Shown here: one piece after another, positions 1 to 6,782 of the stretch
Layout of the letters: every line of letters starts with the position of its first letter
Position numbering within the stretch: position 1 is the first letter of the stretch
From: Caulobacteraceae bacterium
GTDB lineage: Bacteria; Pseudomonadota; Alphaproteobacteria; Caulobacterales; Caulobacteraceae
Reading direction: 5' to 3'
Assembly: GCA_025351125.1 (NCBI GenBank)
Contig: JANXWN010000006.1
Location: 1 to 8,794, forward strand
DNA length: 8,794 nt
The notes under the pieces: model-generated
The model's database searches: none
Seen by the model: only the letters and a program-made list of their open reading frames with translations
Told to the model about the DNA's origin: nothing
Program-made: the position numbers and the translations under genes

Positions 1-515
1 CAAGAGTAAACGATGTCCGCGTCCGGAGGAAATGTCGCCGCCAAGGCCTCCATGCCAGGCACGATGTCGGTACGCCAGATCAATCGACCGTCCTCTTGGG
101 GACACTGGAAGGGCGTTTCGGCCAGGTGAAACAATCGCGGGCACCGAGCGGCGGCGAGGCTGGCGCACAAGCGATGCATGGGCGGAACGTTACAACCATA
201 GCCCGTCGCGCCATCGTGCATCGTCACAAAACCACCGGACGCCACCGGAAACATCCAACGGTCCTCGATCATCGTTTGCTTCCCACAGACGTGGCAAAGA
301 TGCCCCGCGAGCCCCCGCCTCTGACGGGTGACGTGAACAGCGGCGAACAAGGGTTCACCCACACCCGGACGCTCGATTTGGCAGACCTCCGTCATGCCGG
401 GGAAATCGACCGACGGTTGCAAGGCAAAAGACGCCTCGGCGCTCCATGCCGCCGACCACGGCACGGTCTGGCCGATGATCCACGGTGGGTCGGGAGGGTG
501 AGCGGGGGCCGTCAA
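1..515 (-). CDS. Hypothetical protein with CxxC...HxxC putative zinc site (partial, C-terminus beyond the window)
   Basis: An uninterrupted minus-strand reading frame enters at a TTG at 513-515 and stays open to the left edge (171 residues plus two bases). The only in-frame stop upstream is the TAG at 519-521, so TTG 515 is the first usable start and gives an N-terminus beginning MTAPAHPPDPPWIIGQTVPW. No good Shine-Dalgarno is visible, so a start further in is possible. Cys74 and Cys77 (CHVCG) followed by His114 and Cys117 (HRLC) form a CxxC...HxxC pattern that could bind zinc in a treble-clef or HNH-like fold; Cys125 and Cys138 are additional. There is no signal peptide or membrane segment, so it is probably cytoplasmic. 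The composition (VTRQRRGL, FPVASGGFVT, NVPPMHRLCA) resembles a family of conserved hypothetical proteins I recall from proteobacteria, whose function I do not know. It follows the M20 peptidase gene by 25 bases on the same strand and may be co-transcribed. That it is coding is fairly sure; its function is unknown. Confidence 0.72.
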   Translation of the reverse strand, partial: MTAPAHPPDPPWIIGQTVPWSAAWSAEASFALQPSVDFPGMTEVCQIERPGVGEPLFAAVHVTRQRRGLAGHLCHVCGKQTMIEDRWMFPVASGGFVTMHDGATGYGCNVPPMHRLCASLAAARCPRLFHLAETPFQCPQEDGRLIWRTDIVPGMEALAATFPPDADIVYS

Positions 516-540
516 CGTCTATGATCGACGCGTCGGGGCA

Positions 541-1986
541 TCAACCCGCCAGCCGCTTGATTAACCGATAGGTGAATTCCAACTCCTCGCCGAACGCCCG
601 CACGCCGATGCGTTCATCGCGACCGTGCGCGCGGCTGTCATCGATGTCGTCAAACATCCCGTCGATGCCGTAAGAGGCCATGCCCGCTTGACGCGTAAAG
701 GCGCTGTCGCTGGCCCCCGGCGACATAATCGGCAGGACAATCACCTCGGGCCACATTCCTTTAGCGACAGCCCCGACCGCCCCGACCACCATCGGCGAGA
801 GCGGCGATTCTGGACTGAGGGTTTCGGCGGTGATTTTTGTCAAAGTCACTTTGGGGTCATCGATCGTGGCGACAAGCGAGGCCTGCACCGTCGCGACCGG
901 TTCACCCGGAATCACCCGACACTGGATCGTGGCGCGGGCGCGTTGCGGCAGGGCGCTTTCTCCGTGACCGCCCTCGACCCGGGTCGCGACGCACGTGGTG
1001 CGCAGCATCACATTGGTTTCTACCCGCGCCGACAGGCGCTGGATGGCGTTGGGCGAAGCGGTCCCCGCGCCGACGGCTTGCATATCCGCCTGAACTTGGC
1101 CTGTCTCCAGTGTGGCTCGCTGGGTGAAATAGGCGCGCGTGGTGGCGGTCAAATTGGTGGGAAAGGCATAATCGGCAATGCGGTTCAACGCCCGTGAAAC
1201 ACGATAGATCGGATTTTCCGGTGTCGGTTTGGAGCTGTGTCCGCCCCTGTCGGTCGCCTCGATTTGGTAAGTGACATAGACTTTTTCACTGGTCTGCACC
1301 GATACATACAACTTGCGCCCGCGCTGAACGCCGGCTTCGCCGCCGCCACCGTCCGGGTTGATGACAAGATCGGCGTCGATCAAATCGCGATGGGTTTTGA
1401 CAAGCCAGTCGATGCCGGAAAAATCCCCGCCCGCTTCTTCATCGGCGGTGAATGCCGCGATAATGTCGCGTTTGGGTTTGAAGCCCTCGTGTTTCAACCG
1501 AACCAGCGCGGCCAGAACAGCGGTGTCTTCCCCTTTCATGTCGATGGTCCCGCGACCATAGAGCCAACCGTCGGCCTCGGTCAGGCGAAACGGATCGTAG
1601 GTCCAGTCGTCGCGTTTAGCTTCGACGACGTCGAGGTGGCCGATATAAAGCATGGGCCTGCCCTTGCCCGAACCGCGAAGACGAACCACCAGATTGCCCT
1701 TGAGAGGATGGTCGGCGGGAATCAGAACTTGGACGTCGGCGGGGCTAAACCCGGCGGCAAGGAACCGCGCGGCCATGGCTTTGGCCGCCACGGTCGAGCC
1801 GAAAGCATGGGTGGAATTGATCTCCACCAATTCTTTCAGCACATTCCGCCCAAGCGCGAGCGTGGCCGCGGGGGGCTGCAAACTTGCCAAGTCGGGCGGC
1901 GCGGCGGCGCTCGTCCCGGCGATGACAGCGGCGCATCCGACCGCGAACACACCGCCGCGCGTTCGGCGCCGATCAGCCGCCGCCAT
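541..1986 (-). CDS. Exported M20-family zinc metallopeptidase (M20/M25/M40)
   Basis: This 481-residue protein carries the full active-site set of two-zinc M20 peptidases. GHLDV supplies His117 and Asp119, GRGTIDMKG supplies the bridging Asp149, and TADEEAGG supplies the catalytic base Glu183 and ligand Glu184. NPDGG supplies Asp212, and SRAHGRDERIG supplies the terminal ligand His454. RGGHSSKP around His250 is the usual mark of the inserted dimerisation (lid) domain, roughly residues 225-375. The family hydrolyses peptide or acylated amino acid bonds; the substrate here cannot be told. The N-terminus has a basic stretch (DRRRTR) and a short hydrophobic run ending in TSAAA, consistent with Sec (or weakly Tat-like) export and cleavage near residue 29. 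Cys18 does not sit in a convincing lipobox. The ATG lies one base after the stop of the CHRD gene, with GGTGA at 1993-1997 six bases upstream, so translation is probably coupled. Family assignment is firm; extracytoplasmic location is probable. Confidence 0.93.
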   Translation of the reverse strand: MAAADRRRTRGGVFAVGCAAVIAGTSAAAPPDLASLQPPAATLALGRNVLKELVEINSTHAFGSTVAAKAMAARFLAAGFSPADVQVLIPADHPLKGNLVVRLRGSGKGRPMLYIGHLDVVEAKRDDWTYDPFRLTEADGWLYGRGTIDMKGEDTAVLAALVRLKHEGFKPKRDIIAAFTADEEAGGDFSGIDWLVKTHRDLIDADLVINPDGGGGEAGVQRGRKLYVSVQTSEKVYVTYQIEATDRGGHSSKPTPENPIYRVSRALNRIADYAFPTNLTATTRAYFTQRATLETGQVQADMQAVGAGTASPNAIQRLSARVETNVMLRTTCVATRVEGGHGESALPQRARATIQCRVIPGEPVATVQASLVATIDDPKVTLTKITAETLSPESPLSPMVVGAVGAVAKGMWPEVIVLPIMSPGASDSAFTRQAGMASYGIDGMFDDIDDSRAHGRDERIGVRAFGEELEFTYRLIKRLAG

Positions 1987-1987
1987 T

Positions 1988-2425
1988 CTATTTCACCGCG
2001 ATGACTTGACCGCGTATCTCGCCTTTAGGATTGGCGGCGGTGTGAATGTTGATGTACCAAAGCCCGGCGCGGATATCGCCGATCTGGCCGTCGTTCACCG
2101 GCGATGTGCCGACGAGCGGGCTGGTCATAACGCCGCCGAAGGGAATAGTGACACCCGCCGCGGCGCCCGGCGCCGCCGGGCCGTGGAAGTGGGTCATGGT
2201 CGCCGGACCGGTCAGTGCGGAATAGGTGACAGTCCACGAGAGAACCCGCAGGGTGGTGTCCAGCGTCACATCGCCGACGCCTACGCCCTTGGACGCGGTG
2301 GGCGGCGTTTCGGCGGCGGCGGTGAGTTTAACGGCATAATGCAGGACCTCAGCGTCCGCTGTCGAAACCGAAAGGCCGGCGCCGATCGCGGCGAGCGCGG
2401 CGAGCGCGGCAATGATGGTGCGCAT
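1988..2425 (-). CDS. Exported CHRD domain-containing protein
   Basis: A 145-residue protein: a signal peptide (MRTIIAALAALAAIGAGLSV, cleavage probably after ADA at residue 25) followed by a single CHRD domain filling the rest (about 28-145). Typical CHRD signatures are the start LTAAAETPP, the central THFHGPAAPG (78-87), and the C-terminal NIHTAANPKGEIRGQV (126-141). CHRD domains, named after chordin, form a secreted beta-sandwich-like fold found in many bacterial exported proteins; their molecular role is largely unknown. The frame is open a further 24 codons upstream to 2497. The start at 2425 is chosen because it begins the signal peptide and is preceded by AAAGGGAG at 2434-2441 with an 8-base spacer. 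The gene is followed after one base by the M20 peptidase gene, which implies joint expression and possibly a shared role outside the cytoplasm. It lies 78 bases after the MscS gene on the same strand. Confidence 0.9.
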   Translation of the reverse strand: MRTIIAALAALAAIGAGLSVSTADAEVLHYAVKLTAAAETPPTASKGVGVGDVTLDTTLRVLSWTVTYSALTGPATMTHFHGPAAPGAAAGVTIPFGGVMTSPLVGTSPVNDGQIGDIRAGLWYINIHTAANPKGEIRGQVIAVK

Positions 2426-2433
2426 GGACGATA

Positions 2434-2441
2434 CTCCCTTT
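2434..2441 (-). promoter_or_regulatory. Ribosome binding site of the CHRD gene
   Basis: On the minus strand this reads AAAGGGAG and lies 8 bases before the ATG at 2425. It decides between this start and the longer open frame that begins at 2497, which would place 24 unlikely residues in front of a clean signal peptide. Confidence 0.7.
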
Positions 2442-2503
2442 GAAATTGAGCCGACCACAGAATGAACGCGATCACGCCGGGCGTCGAGCGAATTCACCTC
2501 TGA

Positions 2504-4912
2504 CTATGGCGTGTCGATCGGCGCGGCGGCCGCGGCCCGGTCCGGCAAGCCGACGTTCACGACCGGAGCGGTGTTGGCCAGGCTAACGCCTTTTGATTTG
2601 AGATCAGGCAAAACCTGGAACAGCAACTCGCTCTTCACACGCAACGCCTCACGTGGCGCGGTCAAGTAGGCGAAGGCGGTGAACTCTAATGCGCCATCGC
2701 GCACGTCGGACAAAAACACCGCCGGCGGCGGCGCCGGCAAGACGTCGCGATGACCGATTAGGCGCGCGAGCAGCAGATCGCGCACGACGCCGGCGTCCGC
2801 CGCGTCATCGACCTTCAACACAATCCGTACCCGCCCCATTGCGCCGGTGTGGGTGACGTTGCGCACGGTCTTGGACACCAGATCCGAGTTGGGGACGATC
2901 AGTTTGGACTTATCGGCCATCTCTATTTCGGTGGCGCGAATATTGATCCGCCGCACGTCGCCTTCCAAATCGCCGATCGCGATCCAATCGCCGACGGCGA
3001 CGGGCCGTTCGGCCAGCAGAATAAGTCCGGATACGAAATTTCCGATTATGGACTGCAGGCCAAAACCGATGCCGACCGACAACGCTCCCGCCAGCAGCGC
3101 CATTTGGCTGAGACTGACCCCGAGGTAAGCGAAAGCGGCGAGAAGCGCGATCGCCACTCCAAGATAGGTCACCGCCGAACTTGCGGAGGTGCGCACACCG
3201 ATATCAAGTCGCGTTTTGGGCAGATATCGCGTCTCCAGCCAGCCACGCACCGCGCGCGTCGCCGTTAATCCGATCAGCAGCAAACCGACGGCCCCCAGCA
3301 CGGCGCCCGGAGAAATCGAAACCCGGCCGATATGCAGGATTACGCCGTTGGTCGTGACTTTCGTGACGGCGTCATCGGCGCCGGCGCCGAACGGGGCGAG
3401 GATGGCGGTCCAACCCAAAAGTAGGAGCAAAAGCCGCGCCAAGCCGGCTAGCAAAACCCCGATCTGCTCCATTGACGCCCGCGACAAGCCCAGGCCAGTT
3501 TCGATTAAGCGTCCCACGCGGCTCTTGGGGGCGAAAAGCGCCGGAAACAACTCGTCGGTAAAGCGAAGCAACAAAAACATCAGGCCCAGCACGGCGCCGA
3601 TCCACACCGTCTCGCGCATCAAAAATCCGGCCAGGGCGAGATACCCGACAAGAACCGCGATCAGGGCGGCTATCAGCGCCAGCCACGCCGCCAAGGCCGC
3701 CAAAACCCACGGCATGCGCGCGCCTCTGGCGCGCCTCGCGGCCGCCGTCGGCGCCGCCAAGTGCGCTTCGCGCGCGCGCGCGGTGGTCGTCAAAGCGGCG
3801 CCGATGACCCCCAATTCGATCAACATGGCGCAAAAATCACTGGCGACCGACGATGAAAGGCTAGCGCTTAAAGCGATGTTCAGGCCCGAGACCATGCTGG
3901 CCAGACCCGCCGATATTCCAATGAGAGCGGGATAAGGCGACAAGCGCGCCACGACGTCGTCGGGAATCGGCGCTATGCGCCATTGCGGACGGCCGGGCGA
4001 CAAGACGGCGCGGCCGAGTCCCTCCAAAGCGGCGGCAAACACCACGCCGCGCAGGATTAAACCTGCCAGAGCTGTAAAAATGGGAGTCAAGGCGCCCGCC
4101 GCGATCATGGCGGCGCGCACGCCAAGGCCGGCGAGCAAAGCGGTGGCGATGGCGACAACGAACAGCCACAAGGCGAGGCCCGACCGCCGAAACGGCTCAG
4201 GCGCCGCACCGGCCGTCGCCCACTGGCGCCCCCATCGATTGAGTAAAAGGCGCCCCGGACCGACCAGAGCCAACGCCAAGGCGGCGGCGAAAATCAGGCT
4301 CGCCAGCCCGCTAGCCCGCTGAACGGCGACGCTAAAGGCGGCCGCTTCGTCTCTGACGGCGGTGCCGAAACGCCGAAGATCGGTCGGCATCGACGCGGCA
4401 AATTCACGCCAAAGGCCGGGGTCCAGCACCGAGCGACTGCGGGTCCACAATCGATTGGCGAAGTTGTGACGCAGTCTTTCGTTGACGGCCGCGGCGACCT
4501 GATCGCTTTGTACGGCCAGCAGGCGCGCCTGCTTGACCTCGGCGTCGATAACCACTCGCGCTCTGACCAGGGCGGTGCGCGCCGCGCCCGTTTCAGCAGG
4601 CTCGCCGGGTTGTCCAAGCGTCGGCGGCGGTCCTAATTGCACAAGACCGGCGTCGGCGTCCTGCAAGTGCGGGGTGAGCGTGCTCAAGGCGCCGTCCAGT
4701 TGCGAGCGGATCTGCGTCAGCTCGGCCAATTGCGCCTTGAGTTGGCCATCGGAAAGCAAGTTGCGATGCGCGACGGCCGTCACATCGCGAAGATCGTCAC
4801 CGGCTTGATCGATCTGCGCCGCCGCCGCGGCGTCCGTCGCGGGCGCCACCGACTGCGCCGCCACCGAGGAAGCGAGCAGCGACAACAAAAAGATCAAGCC
4901 AAACTTACGCAA
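2504..4912 (-). CDS. MscS-family mechanosensitive ion channel with DUF3772-like periplasmic domain
   Basis: A large (802-residue) inner-membrane channel of the MscS superfamily, which opens under membrane tension to release solutes after hypo-osmotic shock. The order is: signal peptide (MRKFGLIFLLSLLASSVAAQ); a helical periplasmic region to about residue 200, whose part around 115-190 (ending in NRLWTRSRSVLDPGLWREF) looks like DUF3772; about ten hydrophobic segments from 200 to 600; and a C-terminal MscS domain from about 575. The pore-lining helix is clear: GALSVGIGFGLQSIIGNFVSG, followed by the beta domain entry ERPVAVGDWI, and then DKSKLIVPNSDLVSKTVRN. The size and layout match the large MscK/YbdG-like variants rather than the short MscS. 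The frame is open to a TTG at 4924, but the TTG at 4912 has GGAG six bases upstream and starts a normal signal peptide, so I prefer it; the alternative adds four residues. It is divergent from the SulP gene. Family assignment is firm; the exact start is uncertain. Confidence 0.93.
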   Translation of the reverse strand: MRKFGLIFLLSLLASSVAAQSVAPATDAAAAAQIDQAGDDLRDVTAVAHRNLLSDGQLKAQLAELTQIRSQLDGALSTLTPHLQDADAGLVQLGPPPTLGQPGEPAETGAARTALVRARVVIDAEVKQARLLAVQSDQVAAAVNERLRHNFANRLWTRSRSVLDPGLWREFAASMPTDLRRFGTAVRDEAAAFSVAVQRASGLASLIFAAALALALVGPGRLLLNRWGRQWATAGAAPEPFRRSGLALWLFVVAIATALLAGLGVRAAMIAAGALTPIFTALAGLILRGVVFAAALEGLGRAVLSPGRPQWRIAPIPDDVVARLSPYPALIGISAGLASMVSGLNIALSASLSSSVASDFCAMLIELGVIGAALTTTARAREAHLAAPTAAARRARGARMPWVLAALAAWLALIAALIAVLVGYLALAGFLMRETVWIGAVLGLMFLLLRFTDELFPALFAPKSRVGRLIETGLGLSRASMEQIGVLLAGLARLLLLLLGWTAILAPFGAGADDAVTKVTTNGVILHIGRVSISPGAVLGAVGLLLIGLTATRAVRGWLETRYLPKTRLDIGVRTSASSAVTYLGVAIALLAAFAYLGVSLSQMALLAGALSVGIGFGLQSIIGNFVSGLILLAERPVAVGDWIAIGDLEGDVRRINIRATEIEMADKSKLIVPNSDLVSKTVRNVTHTGAMGRVRIVLKVDDAADAGVVRDLLLARLIGHRDVLPAPPPAVFLSDVRDGALEFTAFAYLTAPREALRVKSELLFQVLPDLKSKGVSLANTAPVVNVGLPDRAAAAAPIDTP

Positions 4913-4918
4913 GACAAT

Positions 4919-4922
4919 CTCC
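4919..4922 (-). promoter_or_regulatory. Ribosome binding site deciding a TTG start for the MscS gene
   Basis: The minus strand reads GGAG, six bases before the TTG at 4912. The other in-frame TTG at 4924 has only AGG two bases upstream, which is too close to work well. This favours initiation at 4912. Confidence 0.5.
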
Positions 4923-4969
4923 AAGACCTGGGCATCGGTCGTCTATCACGCGCCGCGGCCCAATCCTGT

Positions 4970-5007
4970 AGACAACTCGGGTCGGAGACAACCCAGCCCG
5001 CAGACAA
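4970..5007. repeat. Three AGACAA direct repeats at exact 16-bp period in the divergent MscS/SulP intergenic region
   Basis: AGACAA occurs at 4970-4975, 4986-4991 and 5002-5007, so start to start is 16 bp both times. The minus strand reads TTGTCT. The bases between them differ, so this is not a simple tandem duplication. A fourth AGACAA, at 4912-4917, lies at the MscS start and out of phase. Regularly spaced short direct repeats between divergent genes can be binding sites for a regulator or overlapping -35-like elements. Which of these applies, if either, cannot be told from one sequence. Confidence 0.5.
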
Positions 5008-5029
5008 ACCGCTTTAACCCCATTAACGT
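5001..5029 (+). promoter_or_regulatory. Candidate promoter for the SulP gene
   Basis: CAGACA at 5001-5006 matches four of six bases of the TTGACA -35 consensus. It is separated by exactly 17 bp from TAACGT at 5024-5029, which keeps three of six bases of the TATAAT -10. Transcription would begin near 5036, just before the AGGAGG ribosome binding site. The -35 overlaps the third AGACAA repeat. The -10 is weak, so this is only a candidate. Confidence 0.27.
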
Positions 5030-5039
5030 CGATGGCGGC

Positions 5040-5045
5040 AGGAGG
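5040..5045 (+). promoter_or_regulatory. Strong ribosome binding site of the SulP gene
   Basis: AGGAGG lies nine bases before the ATG at 5055. It is the best Shine-Dalgarno match in the window and fixes the permease start. Confidence 0.8.
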
Positions 5046-5054
5046 ACCGCTGCA

Positions 5055-6782
5055 ATGGCGACAACGGCAACGACGGGAAACGACGGGAACACGGCCGAGT
5101 TTCGTCTGCCGCTGTTACGCTCTTTCGCGGGTTATCGCTTGAGCTTCGTCGGCGCCGACATGATCGGCGGCGTCACCCTCGCCGCCGTGGCGATTCCCGA
5201 GCAGATGGCGACGGCCCGTTTGGGTGGCCTGCCGCCGCAGATCGGTTTCTTCGCCTTTATCGCCGCAACCCTGGCCTTCGTGCTTTTCGGTTCCAGCCGT
5301 CAGGTTTCCGTCGGCGCGGATTCGACCATCACGCCGATCTTCGCCGGAGGGTTGGCGCTTTTGGCGATGAGCGGGTCGCCGCATTATGCCGCCCTGGCCG
5401 CCGGCCTCGCCGTGATGGTCGGGGTGATCGTCATCGCCGCCGGCGTGTTCCGCATGGGTTGGGTGGGAAATCTATTATCGGGACCGGTGACCATCGGCTT
5501 TCTGGCCGGCATTTCCGTGCACATCATCGTCTCGCAACTGCCGGCCGCCCTCGGGCTCGAGGCGCTACACGGCAGTACCGTCAATCGCATGATCGCGATC
5601 GTCGGACACCTGCCGCGGACCGATGTCGCCGCTCTGGTGATTTCGGCTGGCGTGGTGACGATCATCGCGGTCGGCCATAAGATCAACGCACGGATCCCCG
5701 GGCCTTTGATCGCCGTCGGGCTGGCGGTCGCGATCACGCGGATGCTGCACCTCGATCAGCACGGCGTGAAGCTGTTGGGCGCGGTGACCGGCGGGTTGCC
5801 GAGTCTGGCGCTACCGACGCTGAAGATCGACGACGCCGTCCAGCTGTTACCCCTCGCGTTCTTGGTGGCGCTGGTGGTGATGGTGCAGGGCGCGGCGACG
5901 GCGCGGTCGTTTGCGCCGGGGGGCGACGCGGCGAACGTCAACGGCGATTTCATCGGGCTGGGAGCGGGCAGCGTTTTGAGCGGCTTGGCGGGAGGCTTTC
6001 CCGTCAACGCGAGCCCGCCGCGGACGGCTATCGTCGTCGAAAGCGGCGCCCGATCGCAATTGGCCGGTCTTACGGCGGCGGCGATTACCGCCGTCTTGTT
6101 GATCGCCGGCACGGGGGTCCTCAAACTTATCCCGGAGGCGGCGTTAAGCGGGGTGCTGCTGTTTGTCGCTCTGCGCATTTTCCGGGTTGGACAGATACGG
6201 TCGGTGCTGAAAAAAAGCCCGTGGGAGGGCTTGTTGATCGCGACGACGGCGTTGGCGATCATCGTTCTACCCATTCAAGACGGCGTGGCGATCGGCGTCG
6301 CCCTGTCGCTTCTACAGGGCGTCTGGGGGGCGGCCCGCGCCAGGGTTTTGCCGATGGGGCGGATTTCCGGCACAACCATTTGGTGGCCGATATCGGCGGC
6401 GCCCGCGCATCCATCGCAAACGCTGCCCGGCGTCGCGGTGGTCGGCTTTCATGCGCCGCTAAATTTTTTGAACGCCGACAGCTTCGCCAGCGAATGCCTC
6501 GCGGTATTCAAGCCCGATGGCGCCGGGGTTCGGCTGGCTATTGTCGAGGCGGCGGGCCTTATCGATATCGATTTTACCGCTGGACAAGCCATGCGCCACG
6601 TCGTGACCCAGTGCCGCGAGTCGGGAATCACCTTTGCTCTCGCGCGCCTCGAATCGCCGGTCGCCCAGACCGCCTTGACCCGCTTGGGCCTGCGCGATTT
6701 GATCGGCGGCGACCACATTTTTAACAGCGTCGACGAGGCCGTCCGCGCGCTCATGCCGACGGGAACGGCCGCCCCTGAATAG
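5055..6782 (+). CDS. SulP-family anion permease with C-terminal STAS domain
   Basis: This 575-residue protein of the SLC26A/SulP family is an inner-membrane secondary transporter for anions such as sulfate, bicarbonate or organic anions. The N-terminal block shows the family pattern: DMIGGVTLAAVAIPEQMATARLGGLPP (about 35-61), then FGSSRQVSVGADST (78-91) at the substrate-binding region, and later a conserved GGFPVNASPPRTA segment (313-325). About 12-14 hydrophobic segments lie between residues 35 and 425. Residues from about 455 to 565 form a cytoplasmic STAS domain, with LAIVEAAGLIDIDFTAGQAM in the position of the usual IDxT/S loop. The length is usual for the family. Many SulP proteins are annotated as sulfate transporters without proof, and nothing around this gene (no cysteine biosynthesis or carbonic anhydrase gene) decides the substrate. 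The stop codon abuts that of the convergent hydrolase. Confidence 0.93.
   Translation: MATTATTGNDGNTAEFRLPLLRSFAGYRLSFVGADMIGGVTLAAVAIPEQMATARLGGLPPQIGFFAFIAATLAFVLFGSSRQVSVGADSTITPIFAGGLALLAMSGSPHYAALAAGLAVMVGVIVIAAGVFRMGWVGNLLSGPVTIGFLAGISVHIIVSQLPAALGLEALHGSTVNRMIAIVGHLPRTDVAALVISAGVVTIIAVGHKINARIPGPLIAVGLAVAITRMLHLDQHGVKLLGAVTGGLPSLALPTLKIDDAVQLLPLAFLVALVVMVQGAATARSFAPGGDAANVNGDFIGLGAGSVLSGLAGGFPVNASPPRTAIVVESGARSQLAGLTAAAITAVLLIAGTGVLKLIPEAALSGVLLFVALRIFRVGQIRSVLKKSPWEGLLIATTALAIIVLPIQDGVAIGVALSLLQGVWGAARARVLPMGRISGTTIWWPISAAPAHPSQTLPGVAVVGFHAPLNFLNADSFASECLAVFKPDGAGVRLAIVEAAGLIDIDFTAGQAMRHVVTQCRESGITFALARLESPVAQTALTRLGLRDLIGGDHIFNSVDEAVRALMPTGTAAPE

Noticed and set aside
32..524. Two overlapping plus-strand frames of 99 and 142 codons at the left edge
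   Set aside because: Their translations are arginine/proline-rich without any domain, and they lie opposite the better-patterned minus-strand gene with the CxxC...HxxC residues.
1237..2004. A 255-codon plus-strand frame opposite the M20 peptidase
   Set aside because: The peptidase on the other strand has its complete catalytic set. Long antisense frames are expected in GC-rich genes.
2426..2503. A terminator or operator between the MscS and CHRD genes (ACGCCCGGCGT palindrome)
   Set aside because: The palindrome has five-base arms with one base between, which cannot form a stable hairpin, and there is no following T-run. I see no clear promoter either.
3769..3782. A run of seven CG dinucleotides inside the MscS gene
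   Set aside because: It encodes Ala-Arg repeats in a basic cytoplasmic loop (TARAREAH). It is explained by codon use at high GC, and a structural role such as Z-DNA is not supported.
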